A stretch of DNA of 64,000 nt from UBA8886 sp002731655 (GCA_030754655.1 JASLZX010000001.1:1-64000), one strand, 5' to 3'; positions 34,347 through 43,230 are shown, counted from the stretch's first letter. Numbers and translations are program-made. The notes: generated from the letters alone by a model not told the origin.

Positions 34347-34993
34347 CTCCAGGAAAACTTGTACTGGTGCGTCACGGGCTCTCAACCTACAACGACCAGA
34401 ACCGGTTCACCGGCTGGAAGGACGTGCCGCTCAACGCGCAGGGCGTCGCCGAAGCGGAGCAGGCGGTGCCGCTGCTGCGCGGGATGGAGTTCGGCATCGC
34501 GTTCACGTCACTGCTAGTGCGCGCGCAGCACACGCTCGACATCATGCTCGCCGGCCTCGGGCAAGAGGACATCCCAGTCGAGCGCGACCTAGCGCTCAAC
34601 GAACGCAACTACGGCGACCTTATCGGGCAGGACAAGGCCGAGGCAGCCGAGCGCTTCGGAGCGGAGCAGGTGCACCAGTGGCGCCGTAGCTTCGACGTCG
34701 CACCCCCGGGCGGCGAGTCGCTGGCGGACACCACCGACCGCGCGATTCCCTACCTGCACGACCACATCCTGCCGGAGGTCAGGGCCGGCCGCAACGTGTT
34801 GGTGAGCGCGCACGGCAACTCGATTCGCGCCATTGTGATGCAGCTGCTTGACTACAGCCCGGCGCAAATCCTGCAGACCGAAATCGGCTGGTGCGAGCCG
34901 TGGGTCTTCAGCTTTGGCAACGATGGGGTGGTGGTGGACCTGCAGGTCATCCCACGCCCCGGTGTCGAAAGCATGAGCCGGCTACCGCAGTAG
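34343..34993 (+). CDS. gpmA: 2,3-bisphosphoglycerate-dependent phosphoglycerate mutase
   Basis: A 216-residue cofactor-dependent mutase interconverting 3- and 2-phosphoglycerate. 'KLVLVRHGLSTYNDQNRFTGW' gives the RHG phospho-histidine and the substrate loop, 'TSLLVRAQHTLDIML' and 'LNERNYGDLIGQDK' the typical dPGM segments, and 'VLVSAHGNSIRAI' the second catalytic His. The start is GTG, overlapping the upstream stop (GTGA). Archaea mostly use the unrelated independent enzyme (iPGM/ApgM), so a bacterial-type dPGM is a sign of transfer. Confidence 0.9.
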   Translation: MTPGKLVLVRHGLSTYNDQNRFTGWKDVPLNAQGVAEAEQAVPLLRGMEFGIAFTSLLVRAQHTLDIMLAGLGQEDIPVERDLALNERNYGDLIGQDKAEAAERFGAEQVHQWRRSFDVAPPGGESLADTTDRAIPYLHDHILPEVRAGRNVLVSAHGNSIRAIVMQLLDYSPAQILQTEIGWCEPWVFSFGNDGVVVDLQVIPRPGVESMSRLPQ

Positions 34994-35024
34994 CGGGTCG
35001 CAGCAGGCTACCGACGGGCGCGAC

Positions 35025-35306
35025 TCAGTCGCGCGACTCTGACCAACCCTTGATCTCCTTCAAATTGCCGCGCGTCGGGCGCAACTTCAGTTCGCGGCCC
35101 CATTCGTCCTTCAGGACAACGTAGTCCTTGCGCGGGACGAAGCGCGCCGAGACGAAGTAGCCGGACTCTGACTTGAACTGGATTTCCAGCACCTCGCCTT
35201 CATCCTCGGCGTCACTCCAGGTCAGCGGATAGCCAAGCCCTTCGTAATGGCTGGAAATCGCGTCCATGAATTTCTGGACCGAGCTCTTGGAGACTGCTTC
35301 ACTCAT
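35025..35306 (-). CDS. Small hypothetical protein
   Basis: A 93-residue soluble protein: 'VQKFMDAISSHYEGLGYPLT' then 'GEVLEIQFKSESGYFVSARFVP' and 'DEWGRELKLRPTRGNLKEIK', a helix followed by three or four strands. No family recognised. On the minus strand a TTAAAACT box lies about 33 bases before the ATG at 35306. It stands alone between convergent gpmA and the divergent tRNA-Gln. The coding pattern (hydrophobic alternation, no low-complexity) supports a real gene. Confidence 0.6.
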   Translation of the reverse strand: MSEAVSKSSVQKFMDAISSHYEGLGYPLTWSDAEDEGEVLEIQFKSESGYFVSARFVPRKDYVVLKDEWGRELKLRPTRGNLKEIKGWSESRD

Positions 35307-35391
35307 GACGACTGCTAACGCGCACGCAGACTGCGAGTTTTAATGGTTGCGCGGGAGCGCTTCTATAACCAGCGCCTGCTCGACGGCAGGC

Positions 35392-35467
35392 AGCCCCGTG
35401 GTGTAGCGGTCCAGCATGCAGGCCTTTGGAGCCTGTGACCCAGGTTCGAATCCTGGCGGGGCTACCA
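35392..35467 (+). tRNA. tRNA-Gln (UUG) with encoded CCA
   Basis: A cloverleaf with acceptor AGCCCCG pairing with CGGGGCT, anticodon stem CAGGC/GCCTG around the loop CTTTGGA (anticodon TTG at 35426-35428), and T-arm loop TTCGAAT. The discriminator A at 35464 is followed by an encoded CCA. A TATA-like TTCTATAACC lies at 35361-35370, a plausible promoter. Confidence 0.92.
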
Positions 35468-35506
35468 TTTACGGGCAAAGACGACTGAACCAGCCTTGCT
35501 CGCGAA

Positions 35507-35515
35507 AATTCTATA
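35507..35515 (+). promoter_or_regulatory. TATA box before the tiny membrane-protein ORF
   Basis: ATTCTATAG is centred about 26 bases before the GTG at 35538, the same spacing as at well-supported genes in this window. It is the main evidence that the 39-codon ORF is expressed. Confidence 0.5.
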
Positions 35516-35537
35516 GCGCACCCCCTCTTCAAAATCC

Positions 35538-35657
35538 GTGAAGGCTGCCGCTGTCGCACTATTGCTTGCCCTGCTGCTGGTGCTCGTCATCGCTGTAGTG
35601 GTCGCCGGGGTGGCGGTGCTGGCGCGCTGGCGGCAGAGGCGTCAGGCCAGCCCGTAG
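35538..35657 (+). CDS. Tiny single-span membrane protein (39 aa)
   Basis: A 39-codon ORF from GTG at 35538. Almost the whole product is one hydrophobic helix rich in Val, Leu and Ala ('LLLALLLVLVIAVVVAGVAV'), ended by a basic tail with 'RWRQRR', as in small membrane proteins with the C-terminus inside. It starts 26 bases after a TATA box and overlaps the end of the convergent M32 carboxypeptidase gene by 16 bases. No homologue is recognised and its role is unknown. Confidence 0.45.
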   Translation: MKAAAVALLLALLLVLVIAVVVAGVAVLARWRQRRQASP

Positions 35658-37132
35658 AGCGCCCCGAACTTCCCCTTCAGGTAGCGCACGAAAGCCTCTG
35701 CACCGGGCTCCACGCCGCTGGCGCGCTGCATCAGCTCCTCTGGCTCCCAGCGACTGCCATACACGTGGATGTGGCTGCGCATCCATTCCAGCAGCGACGC
35801 GGTTTTCCCGACGGCAATCTGCTGCGGCAAGTCAGGCAGGTCACGCAGCGTCGCTTCCCACAACTGCGCCGCGTAGAGATTTCCGAGGGTGTAGGTCGGG
35901 AAATAGCCGATAGCGCCCATGCTCCAGTGGATGTCCTGCAGGACGCCCTGCGTATCGTTCGGCGGGGTTATGCCGAGGTATTTCTCCATGCGCGAGTTCC
36001 AGAACTGCGGTAGGTCGCCTACCGGGACTTCGCCGTTGACCAGCGCCTTTTCGACTTCGTAGCGCAGCATGATGTGCAGATTGTACGTGGCTTCATCCGC
36101 CTCGACGCGAATCAGCGACGGGTGGACGCGGTTCGCCGCCCGGTGGATTGTGTCGAGGTCAAGGTCGCCGACGTGGGGGAACGTCTCGCGGAAATCGGGC
36201 AGCCAGTGTTCCCAGAACTCGCGGCTGCGGCCAACCAGGTTCTCCCACAGCCGCGACTGCGACTCGTGCACTCCGAGCGACACAGCCTTGCCAAGCGGGG
36301 TGCCCTCGTGCTCCGCAAGCAGCCCCTGCTCGTAGAGCCCGTGGCCGGTCTCGTGCATCACGCCGTAGAGGCAGCCGAAGGGGGATGACTCGTCGTAGCG
36401 TGTCGTGAACCGCACGTCGCGCGGGCCAGCGCCGGAGCAGAAGGGGTGCGTCGACGTATCCATGCGCCCCGCATCGAAGTCGAACCCAATGGCAGCGGCG
36501 ACGCGCAGCGAGAACTCGCGCTGCCCCGCCTCGGGGAACGGCCCGCGTTCCATGAACGACATGTCGGGCTGGTCGCAGCGGCCGATGGCCTTCACCAGCG
36601 GGACGATTTCCTCGCGCAGCCCGGCAAAGAGCGGGTCGAGCTGCGCGACCGTCATCCCCGGCTCGTAGTTGTCGAGCATCGCGTCGTAGATGTTGTCATC
36701 GTAGCCGTAGTGCTCTGCCGCCCGGCATTGCAGCTCGACCATCTTCTCGAGCGCCGGCTGGAACTTCGCGAAGTCGTCCTCCGCGCGCGCCTCCTGCCAT
36801 ACCTGCAGCGCCAGCGACTTGTGCCGCGCGATTTCCTCGACCAGCTCGGCCGGCAGCTTCGTCGCCTTTTCCCACGCATGGCGCACCTCGCGCACGTTGG
36901 CCTCCTGTCCCTCATCGAGGTTGGCGCCCTCGAGCTTCACAAGCAGCTCGCCCATCGCCGGGTCGACCAACCGCGAATGCGCCAGCCCCGACAGGAACGC
37001 CAGCGACTCGGCACGCAGCTTCCCGCCCTTCGGCGGCATCATGGTTTCCTGGTCCCAGCCGAGCAGCCCGCCGATGCTCTCGATAGTCGAGAGCTCCTCC
37101 ACGCGAGCGATGAAATCGTCGTAGTCCGACAT
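35642..37132 (-). CDS. M32-family metallocarboxypeptidase (carboxypeptidase Taq-like)
   Basis: A 496-residue zinc carboxypeptidase. The HEXXH motif occurs in 'GVMHETGHGLYEQGL', with the downstream Glu in 'SLGVHESQSRLWENLVGRS'. 'TYNLHIMLRYEVEKALVNGE' and the C-terminal 'QDIHWSMGAIGYFPTYTLGN' are family signatures. There is no signal peptide, so it acts in the cytoplasm and removes C-terminal residues from peptides. Length matches the ~500-residue family norm. A CTTTATCTC box lies 27 bases before the ATG at 37132. Confidence 0.93.
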   Translation of the reverse strand: MSDYDDFIARVEELSTIESIGGLLGWDQETMMPPKGGKLRAESLAFLSGLAHSRLVDPAMGELLVKLEGANLDEGQEANVREVRHAWEKATKLPAELVEEIARHKSLALQVWQEARAEDDFAKFQPALEKMVELQCRAAEHYGYDDNIYDAMLDNYEPGMTVAQLDPLFAGLREEIVPLVKAIGRCDQPDMSFMERGPFPEAGQREFSLRVAAAIGFDFDAGRMDTSTHPFCSGAGPRDVRFTTRYDESSPFGCLYGVMHETGHGLYEQGLLAEHEGTPLGKAVSLGVHESQSRLWENLVGRSREFWEHWLPDFRETFPHVGDLDLDTIHRAANRVHPSLIRVEADEATYNLHIMLRYEVEKALVNGEVPVGDLPQFWNSRMEKYLGITPPNDTQGVLQDIHWSMGAIGYFPTYTLGNLYAAQLWEATLRDLPDLPQQIAVGKTASLLEWMRSHIHVYGSRWEPEELMQRASGVEPGAEAFVRYLKGKFGALYGLA

Positions 37133-37206
37133 GTTCCCGCTATTGGCCCGGAGATAAAGGGTTTGACGCGGGAAACCGTATTTGCGCCCGCGGCTAGTGG
37201 GGCGCG

Positions 37207-38646
37207 ATGCGGCAGTTGATTTTGCTGGCTACGCTATTGCTCTGGCTGGCGCCAGCCACGGCGGGCGAGCCGCCCGAACAGGTGCATCTGGCGACGAATG
37301 CCCTAGGCGACGGAATGGTTGTGCAGTGGGGCACCGCTGAAGCCACGACGCTGCTCTGCACCTCGTCCAGCGACATCGAATACGGCCTCGGACCGGACAG
37401 CCTCAACCAGACCGCGTCGGGTTCGTGGGAGATGTATGACTGGACCACCTGTATCCATACCGTCGAGCTGGCTGGCCTCGCTCCCAACAACACCTACCAC
37501 TACCGCGTCGGCGGCGACGGCGAATGGAGCGACGTCGCCAGCTTCGTGACCGTGCCGCAGGGCAGCCGCCCGGTGCGTATCGGCGCCATCGCTGACCATG
37601 GCATTTCCTCTGATGCCGAAGCGACAACGCAGAAAATGCGCGCCGCGAGCCTGGACCTGGTCATCCACGCCGGCGACATATCATACGCTAACGACGTCGG
37701 CTCGGGGGGCGTAGCGGACCAGTCCCTCTGGGATGACTACCAGAACCAGATCCAGCCGCTGGCGGCAACGGTGCCGCACATGTATGCTCCCGGCAACCAC
37801 GAGGATGAGGCCTACTACGAGTTCGACGCGTATGAAACGCGGTTCTACACGTCAGGGTCGAACCCGTTCTGGTACAGCTTCAGTTTCGAGGGGATCCACT
37901 TTATATCCCTGTCGTCGGAGCACGACTACGGGCCCGGCAGCCAGCAGTACAACTGGCTGGAGAGCGAACTCCAAGAGGTGGACCGCCAAGCGACGCCGTG
38001 GCTGGTGGTGTTCGCGCACCGGCCGATGTACAGCTCCAACTCGGCACACGGCAGTGAAGTCGATTTCCGTGACGCGATGGAGGAGCTGCTCTACGATTAC
38101 GGCGTCGACCTCGCCGTCTGGGGGCACGACCACAGCTACGAACGCAGCTACCCCGTCTTCCAGGAAGAACCTCTCTCAAATTCTACTTCCAGCGCGACGG
38201 AACCGTACCGCAACCCCGGCGCACCCATCCATGTCGTCGTCGGCACCGGTGGCCGCTCGCTCTACGACGAGTTCGACGAACCACAGCCCGCTTGGTCCGC
38301 CTACCGCGAGGCATCCTACGGTTACTCGGTCTTCGAAGTTACCCCGCAAGGCGAGCTGCACTTCAGCTTCATCCGCAACTCCGACGGCGCGGTCGCCGAC
38401 CAGTTCTGGATTTCGAAGGCGTCGTCGCCCGGTCCGGGCAGCGGCGACGGGAACGGCGACAACATGACCGACCCCGACGGCAACGCCAGTGACTCAAAGG
38501 CGGGATGGCAGCAGAAACTCGAGGAGCTGCCCGGCCCCGGCCTGCCGGTCGCGCTCAGCGCGATGGCAATCGCCGCACGGCGACGGCGCCGACTACTCGA
38601 GCCCGTTGCTGGTCAGCAGGAAATCGGCGACGCCTTCGGGCAGTGA
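37207..38646 (+). CDS. Secreted purple-acid-phosphatase-like metallophosphoesterase
   Basis: A 479-residue exported enzyme. A signal peptide ('LATLLLWLAPATA') is followed by an N-terminal fibronectin-like domain ('VQWGTAEATTLL'). The catalytic domain has all metal motifs: 'AIADHG', 'HAGDISYAND' (the Tyr of purple acid phosphatases is present), 'PGNHEDE', 'VVFAHRPMY' and 'GHDHSYERSYP'. It probably releases phosphate from organic esters outside the cell. The tail has a Gly/Asp/Asn linker, then 'LPGPGLPVALSAMAIAARR' with further Arg residues, resembling a surface-sorting signal, followed unexpectedly by 17 more residues. The last 54 bases overlap the convergent radB. Confidence 0.88.
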   Translation: MRQLILLATLLLWLAPATAGEPPEQVHLATNALGDGMVVQWGTAEATTLLCTSSSDIEYGLGPDSLNQTASGSWEMYDWTTCIHTVELAGLAPNNTYHYRVGGDGEWSDVASFVTVPQGSRPVRIGAIADHGISSDAEATTQKMRAASLDLVIHAGDISYANDVGSGGVADQSLWDDYQNQIQPLAATVPHMYAPGNHEDEAYYEFDAYETRFYTSGSNPFWYSFSFEGIHFISLSSEHDYGPGSQQYNWLESELQEVDRQATPWLVVFAHRPMYSSNSAHGSEVDFRDAMEELLYDYGVDLAVWGHDHSYERSYPVFQEEPLSNSTSSATEPYRNPGAPIHVVVGTGGRSLYDEFDEPQPAWSAYREASYGYSVFEVTPQGELHFSFIRNSDGAVADQFWISKASSPGPGSGDGNGDNMTDPDGNASDSKAGWQQKLEELPGPGLPVALSAMAIAARRRRRLLEPVAGQQEIGDAFGQ

Positions 38647-39231
38647 GCGGTGCTTCTTGAGGCGCGCGTGCCGCAGCCCGGGCGCGTGCGCCTTTTCCAG
38701 GTGGAGCAGCGTCTTGGCCATGTGGACCAGCGACTTGCCGTAGTAGGGGCCGACTTCACCATCGCGCTCGTAAACCTGCCCTGTCAACAGGATGGGGAGA
38801 TCATGCCGCGTCGCAAGGTTGTACAGACCAATCATCATGCGCGTGAAGACCCGCTCGCACTTCTCCTTGTCAATCGCATACTCCAGCCGCGCGTATGCGT
38901 TTACGGTATCGATGATAAGCAGCGCCGGCGGATTATCCCGGCCTTTGAGCAGCTCGAGCAGTTCAGCCTGGTCGACCGGCACCGCGATGGATAGACCGTC
39001 AGGCGCTTCGCCGCCACACACCTGCTCCAGCCGTTCTGCCGAGAGCCCTTCGGTGTCGATGAACAGTACCGACTTGCCACCGCTAGCGAGCACTTCACGC
39101 GACAATTGCAGCGCTAGACTGGTCTTGCCACTCCCCGGCTCGCCGTAGACCAGCGTCAGCGCGCCCGCTTCGACCCCGCCGCCGAGCAGTTCATCAATGC
39201 TGGGGCACCCGGTCGGCAGTCGCGCGAGCAT
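38593..39231 (-). CDS. radB: DNA repair and recombination protein RadB
   Basis: A 212-residue RecA/Rad51 paralogue restricted to euryarchaea. Walker A is 'VYGEPGSGKTSLALQLS', Walker B 'ALLIIDTVNAYARLE', and the C-terminal part holds 'LPILLTGQVYERDGEVGPYYG'. As in other RadB proteins the N-terminal HhH domain of RadA is absent. It modulates RadA and Holliday-junction processing. The 3' end overlaps the convergent phosphatase gene by 54 bases. Confidence 0.92.
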   Translation of the reverse strand: MLARLPTGCPSIDELLGGGVEAGALTLVYGEPGSGKTSLALQLSREVLASGGKSVLFIDTEGLSAERLEQVCGGEAPDGLSIAVPVDQAELLELLKGRDNPPALLIIDTVNAYARLEYAIDKEKCERVFTRMMIGLYNLATRHDLPILLTGQVYERDGEVGPYYGKSLVHMAKTLLHLEKAHAPGLRHARLKKHRSLPEGVADFLLTSNGLE

Positions 39232-39305
39232 GCCGGGGCAGTCGCTGGCGCGGTTATGAGGGCTAGGCTGGTGCGGAAAGAGCTACAAGAGCAGGGATTC
39301 GAAGC

Positions 39306-42300
39306 CTAGCGACGACGGAAAACCGCTAGAAGGCCGAGCATCGCCATCGCACTCAGCAGGCTGAATCCGGGCAACAATCCACCCTCTTCTTCCAGTTGCT
39401 CGAGCAGCTCGATGGGTATGGTCGCCTGCTGGCAGTCTTCACCACCGTCATCATCGGTCGCGCAGACCGTGACGGTGTAGGTGTCAGACTTGCTGTAGGT
39501 GTGGGTCACGGTCCCGCCCTCGTAGGTGGTTCCGTCACCCATGTTCCAGGTGATAGTGACCTCGTCGTCACCGGGGTCGGTCGCCTCTATTGTGATGGTG
39601 ACATCCTCGCCCTGCCTGACCGCCGGTGGTAACTGTAGGTTGGTCAGCGATGGCGCGACGTTGGCGATGTCGAGGTAGACCTTTTCGCTGGTAACACCAC
39701 CATCTTCGTCGGAGGCGATGACCTCGACCACGAAGGTGCCGTCGTCAGTAAAGGTGTGCGTCACCGCCAGGCCATTCGCAGTCTGTCCGTCGCCGAAGTC
39801 CCACGTCACGCTGACGGTGTCATCGGTGACGTCGCTCGTGACAGCGCTGAACGCGAACGAGTCGCCCTCGTCGCCGCTGGTCGCCGACGCGGAGACCTGC
39901 AGGGTCGGTGCGCGGTTGCTGATGCTGATGTTGAATGTCTCGGTCGTCTCGCCACCATCCTCGTCGGAGGCGGTGACTGTTACGGTGTAGGTGCCGTCAT
40001 CGGTCCAAGCGTAGGTCACCTCATCGCCGCTGCCAGTCTCACCGTCGCCGAAATCCCACGTCACGCTGACGGTGTCGGCCTCGACGTCGCTCGTGTCAGC
40101 CTCGAAAGTGCACGCCTGCGCCTCCTGGCCGGAGCTGGCTCCATCGACCGAGAGCGTCGGCGCAACGTTGGTGACGGAGACGGTCGCGCTTTCGCTGTCC
40201 TCCTCCTCACCGTCGCTCACCGTGACCGTCACGGTGTAGTCGCCGTCGTCAGCCCAGGTGTGCTTGACGTTCTCGCCACTGGCAGTCTCGCCGTCGCCGA
40301 AGTCCCAACTGTAGGTCAGGTTGTCGTCATCGTCATCGTGCGCGTCAACGCTGAGCGAAACCTCTGCACCCTCATCGCCATCAGCGACGTTGAGCGCATC
40401 AATAACGGGGGCCGCGTTCTGTTCCGCCTCAGTTAGCTCGACGCCGTAGATCCAGAAGTTGTCTTCTTCGTGTCCGTATTCCTGGTCGTACAAATAAACA
40501 TTGAAATCATAGGTGCCCTCGTAATAGGTCCAGTCCTGCCCGAACCAGTCTTCTTCTTCGTTGTAAATGGTATGATCGTCGTAGAGAGAATCAACGTAGT
40601 CACCGGTCTCGTTGTCGAAGACGTCGATGTAGACCTCGATGTCGACATAGCAGTCACAGCTGGTATCGGGGTCGTAGCTGATTTCGATTCTGGCATCTTC
40701 GGTTTCGTAGTCCCACTCGTCGAACCACTCATCCTCGTCACCAGTACCGCCGCCGCCTTCACTGAGGGATACGTTATAGATCCAGAACCAGTCCTCCAAG
40801 TTGTAATCCTCGTCGTAGAGTGAGACGTTGAAGTCGTAGGTCCCGTTCTCGTCGGCAGTCCAGTCCTGCGCGAAGTCGTCGCTCTCCTCGTCGTAAATCG
40901 TGTGCTCGGCATAGGTCCAGTCAACGTAGTCACTGGTCTCGTTATCGTAGACGTCGACGTAGACCGTGATGTCGACTTCGCAATCACAGGTGGTATCGGG
41001 GTCATAGCCTATCGTGATAGTGTCTGAAGGATCAACATCGTAGTCCCAGTAGTAGAACCACTCGTCCTCGTCTCCAGTGCCGTTACCGCCGCCGCCTTCA
41101 CTGAGGGATACGTCGTAAATCCAGAACCAGTCTTCTAGGTTGCCGTTCTCATCCTCGTAGAGTGAGACGTTGAAATCGTAGGTGCCGTCCTCCTCGGCGG
41201 TCCAGTCCTGTTCGAACCAATCGACCTCCCCGTCGTAAATCGTGTGGTTGGTGCCGTCCTCGTCCCAGTAAACCAAGTCGCCGGTCTCGTTATCGTAGAC
41301 GTCGACGTAGACTGTGATGCTGATGTTGCAGTCACAGGTGGTGTCGGGGTCGTAGCCGATTACGATTGTGTCGTCCTCGCCATCGCCATTGTCATCTTCG
41401 GTGTCGTAATCCCAGTCGTAGAACCACTCATCCTCGTCTCCAGTGCCGTTACCGCCACCGCTGCCGGAGGTGAGGGATACGTTGTAAATCCAGAAATCGT
41501 CCTCCTGGTTCCAGTCCTCGTCGTACATGTCGACCCAGAAGTCGTAGGTGCCGTCCTCGCTGGCAGTCCAGTTCTGCTCGAACCAGTCACCCTCCCCGTC
41601 GTAAATCGTGTGCTCGGCGTCGATTCCGTCAACCCACTCGCCGGTCTCGTTATCGTAGACGTCGACGTAGACCGTGATGTTGACGTAGCAGTCACAGGTG
41701 GTGTCGGGGTCGTAGCCGATTATGATTGTGTCGTCCTCGTCATCCTCATTGGTGTCCTCGGTAGAGTAATCCCAGTCGTAGAACCACTCGTCCTCGTCAC
41801 CTTGGCCACCGCCACCGCCACCGCCGTTGGTGAGGTAGACATTGTCGATTTCGAACTCGTCCTCGTAGTTGTCGTCTTCATCCCATAGACTTACCTGGAA
41901 ATCGTAGCTGCCGTTTTCGGTAGCAGTCCAGTTCAGCTTGAACCAGTCGTCGGCAGTGCCGTTGATTGTGTATTCACCATAGGTGTAGTCAATCCAGTCA
42001 CCTGTATCGTTCTCGTAAACATCTACGTAAACTTCGACATCGACCTCGCAATCACACTCGGTCTCGGGATCGAAGTAAATGTTGATGGTGTCATCCTGGT
42101 CGTCCTCGTTGGTGTCCTCGGTAGAGTAATCCCATTCCGCAAACCATTCATCGGTGTTGTTATCGGTGCTGCCGTAGGAATAGAAACTGCCATTCTGTAG
42201 CAGGTCTCCATCCTGCTCCTTGTAGATGTAGTGGGTGTAGTTGCCCTGTTCCAAGTCGTACGAGACAAAGAAATTGTAGTCGCCAAAGCTTTCGTCATCG

Positions 42301-43172
42301 GTGGTGCCGTCGTCGACCAGGTTCTCGTCCTCGTCGTAGATTTCGACATAGCCGTCATCCCTGCTGCCGTTACCTTCTGGAATCAGGACCACGAAGTCGT
42401 CATAATCACCAACTCCATCCCAGTCATCAATCACGCCGATGTGCCCCGTCGTATAGGTCTGGTCGACGACGGCGTAACCGCCTTCGTTGGTGAGGTCTTC
42501 CCCGCCAAATGAGGCAGCCCACATGTAGTCGCCACTCGTGACGTTGTTCAGGTTCAGTTCTCCCGCGTCATCCGTGGTACCGTTGTCATAGAAGTCCCAC
42601 TGCCCGAGCAGGTTCTTCTTCCAGACCGTGATGTTGACGGCTTCTATGTCATCGTTCTTGGTGTGCGCCCAGAAGTCGAAATCATTCATCAGGGTATCCT
42701 CATCATCATTGGTGACTGCGTTATCGACGTTGATGGTCTCGTCCGTTGAACCCGTCATTGCCCATAGCTCAACATCGTACCAGTCCGCGTAGTCCTCTAG
42801 GTAACCCTCGTCGTCGTAGAGCGTGATGTTGAAGTCAAAAGTGCCATTGTAGTCGGGGGTCCAGTCCTCTTCGAACCAGTCGCCCTCGCCATTGTTGATT
42901 GTGTACTCAAAGCTGCCGGAATCCACCTCGTCACCGGTTTCGCTGTCGTACACTGTGATGTAGACGTAGATATCAACATCACATTCACAGGTGGTATCGG
43001 GGTCGTAGCCGATCGTGGCGGTGTCGTTGTAGCCGTCACCATCCTCGTCGGTGGTGTCGCCTGTTATATCCCAGAACCACTCGTCGTAGTCGCCGCCCGC
43101 AGTCACGGTAGGTACGGAGCTTAGCAGGAATGCAGCCAGGATAGCCCAAGCTACCCTTTTGTTACTGAACAT
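39306..43172 (-). CDS. Surface protein with six DEWF repeats, four PKD domains and PGF-CTERM signal
   Basis: A secreted protein of 1288 residues from the ATG at 43172, whose signal peptide is 'RVAWAILAAFLLSSVPTVTA'. Six copies of a ~110-residue acidic module follow, each starting 'DEWF' and containing 'YDPDTTCDC' (a CxC pair), 'VYVDVYDNETG' and 'DGTYDFNVSLYD'. The first copy is followed by a ~220-residue insert. Four PKD domains then span roughly 39.4-40.4 kb ('WDFGDGETASG', 'WDFGDGQTANG', 'WNMGDGTTYEG'). The tail 'LPGFSLLSAMAMLGLLAVFR' plus Arg is a PGF-CTERM signal, processed by archaeosortase A and replaced by a lipid anchor. Very low pI. An upstream in-frame start is possible, but a TTTTAAGTAT box fits 43172. 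Confidence 0.85.
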   Translation of the reverse strand: MFSNKRVAWAILAAFLLSSVPTVTAGGDYDEWFWDITGDTTDEDGDGYNDTATIGYDPDTTCECDVDIYVYITVYDSETGDEVDSGSFEYTINNGEGDWFEEDWTPDYNGTFDFNITLYDDEGYLEDYADWYDVELWAMTGSTDETINVDNAVTNDDEDTLMNDFDFWAHTKNDDIEAVNITVWKKNLLGQWDFYDNGTTDDAGELNLNNVTSGDYMWAASFGGEDLTNEGGYAVVDQTYTTGHIGVIDDWDGVGDYDDFVVLIPEGNGSRDDGYVEIYDEDENLVDDGTTDDESFGDYNFFVSYDLEQGNYTHYIYKEQDGDLLQNGSFYSYGSTDNNTDEWFAEWDYSTEDTNEDDQDDTINIYFDPETECDCEVDVEVYVDVYENDTGDWIDYTYGEYTINGTADDWFKLNWTATENGSYDFQVSLWDEDDNYEDEFEIDNVYLTNGGGGGGGQGDEDEWFYDWDYSTEDTNEDDEDDTIIIGYDPDTTCDCYVNITVYVDVYDNETGEWVDGIDAEHTIYDGEGDWFEQNWTASEDGTYDFWVDMYDEDWNQEDDFWIYNVSLTSGSGGGNGTGDEDEWFYDWDYDTEDDNGDGEDDTIVIGYDPDTTCDCNISITVYVDVYDNETGDLVYWDEDGTNHTIYDGEVDWFEQDWTAEEDGTYDFNVSLYEDENGNLEDWFWIYDVSLSEGGGGNGTGDEDEWFYYWDYDVDPSDTITIGYDPDTTCDCEVDITVYVDVYDNETSDYVDWTYAEHTIYDEESDDFAQDWTADENGTYDFNVSLYDEDYNLEDWFWIYNVSLSEGGGGTGDEDEWFDEWDYETEDARIEISYDPDTSCDCYVDIEVYIDVFDNETGDYVDSLYDDHTIYNEEEDWFGQDWTYYEGTYDFNVYLYDQEYGHEEDNFWIYGVELTEAEQNAAPVIDALNVADGDEGAEVSLSVDAHDDDDDNLTYSWDFGDGETASGENVKHTWADDGDYTVTVTVSDGEEEDSESATVSVTNVAPTLSVDGASSGQEAQACTFEADTSDVEADTVSVTWDFGDGETGSGDEVTYAWTDDGTYTVTVTASDEDGGETTETFNISISNRAPTLQVSASATSGDEGDSFAFSAVTSDVTDDTVSVTWDFGDGQTANGLAVTHTFTDDGTFVVEVIASDEDGGVTSEKVYLDIANVAPSLTNLQLPPAVRQGEDVTITIEATDPGDDEVTITWNMGDGTTYEGGTVTHTYSKSDTYTVTVCATDDDGGEDCQQATIPIELLEQLEEEGGLLPGFSLLSAMAMLGLLAVFRRR
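40440..41800 (-). repeat. Tandem DNA repeat encoding DEWF modules 3-6
   Basis: Four head-to-tail copies of 333-368 bases, judged from the recurring 'DEWF' codons near 41790, 41430, 41062 and 40729. They share long near-identical stretches around the YDPDTTCDC and VYDNETG codons. The similarity at DNA level suggests recent duplication or unequal recombination; copies 1 and 2 further upstream have diverged more. Confidence 0.8.
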
Positions 43173-43230
43173 GAGTTGCCTCGGCGGCCACTGCCCTAGC
43201 TGCATACTTAAAACTGTTCAACTCCGTATT

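Noticed and set aside
39232..39305. Short ORF between radB and the PKD protein gene (MRARLVRK..., 15 codons)
   Set aside because: Too short, with no promoter or sequence feature to support it.
40440..41800. 333-368-base repeats as a possible mobile or non-coding repeat
   Set aside because: They are in-frame modules of one surface protein with no terminal inverted repeats or transposase.
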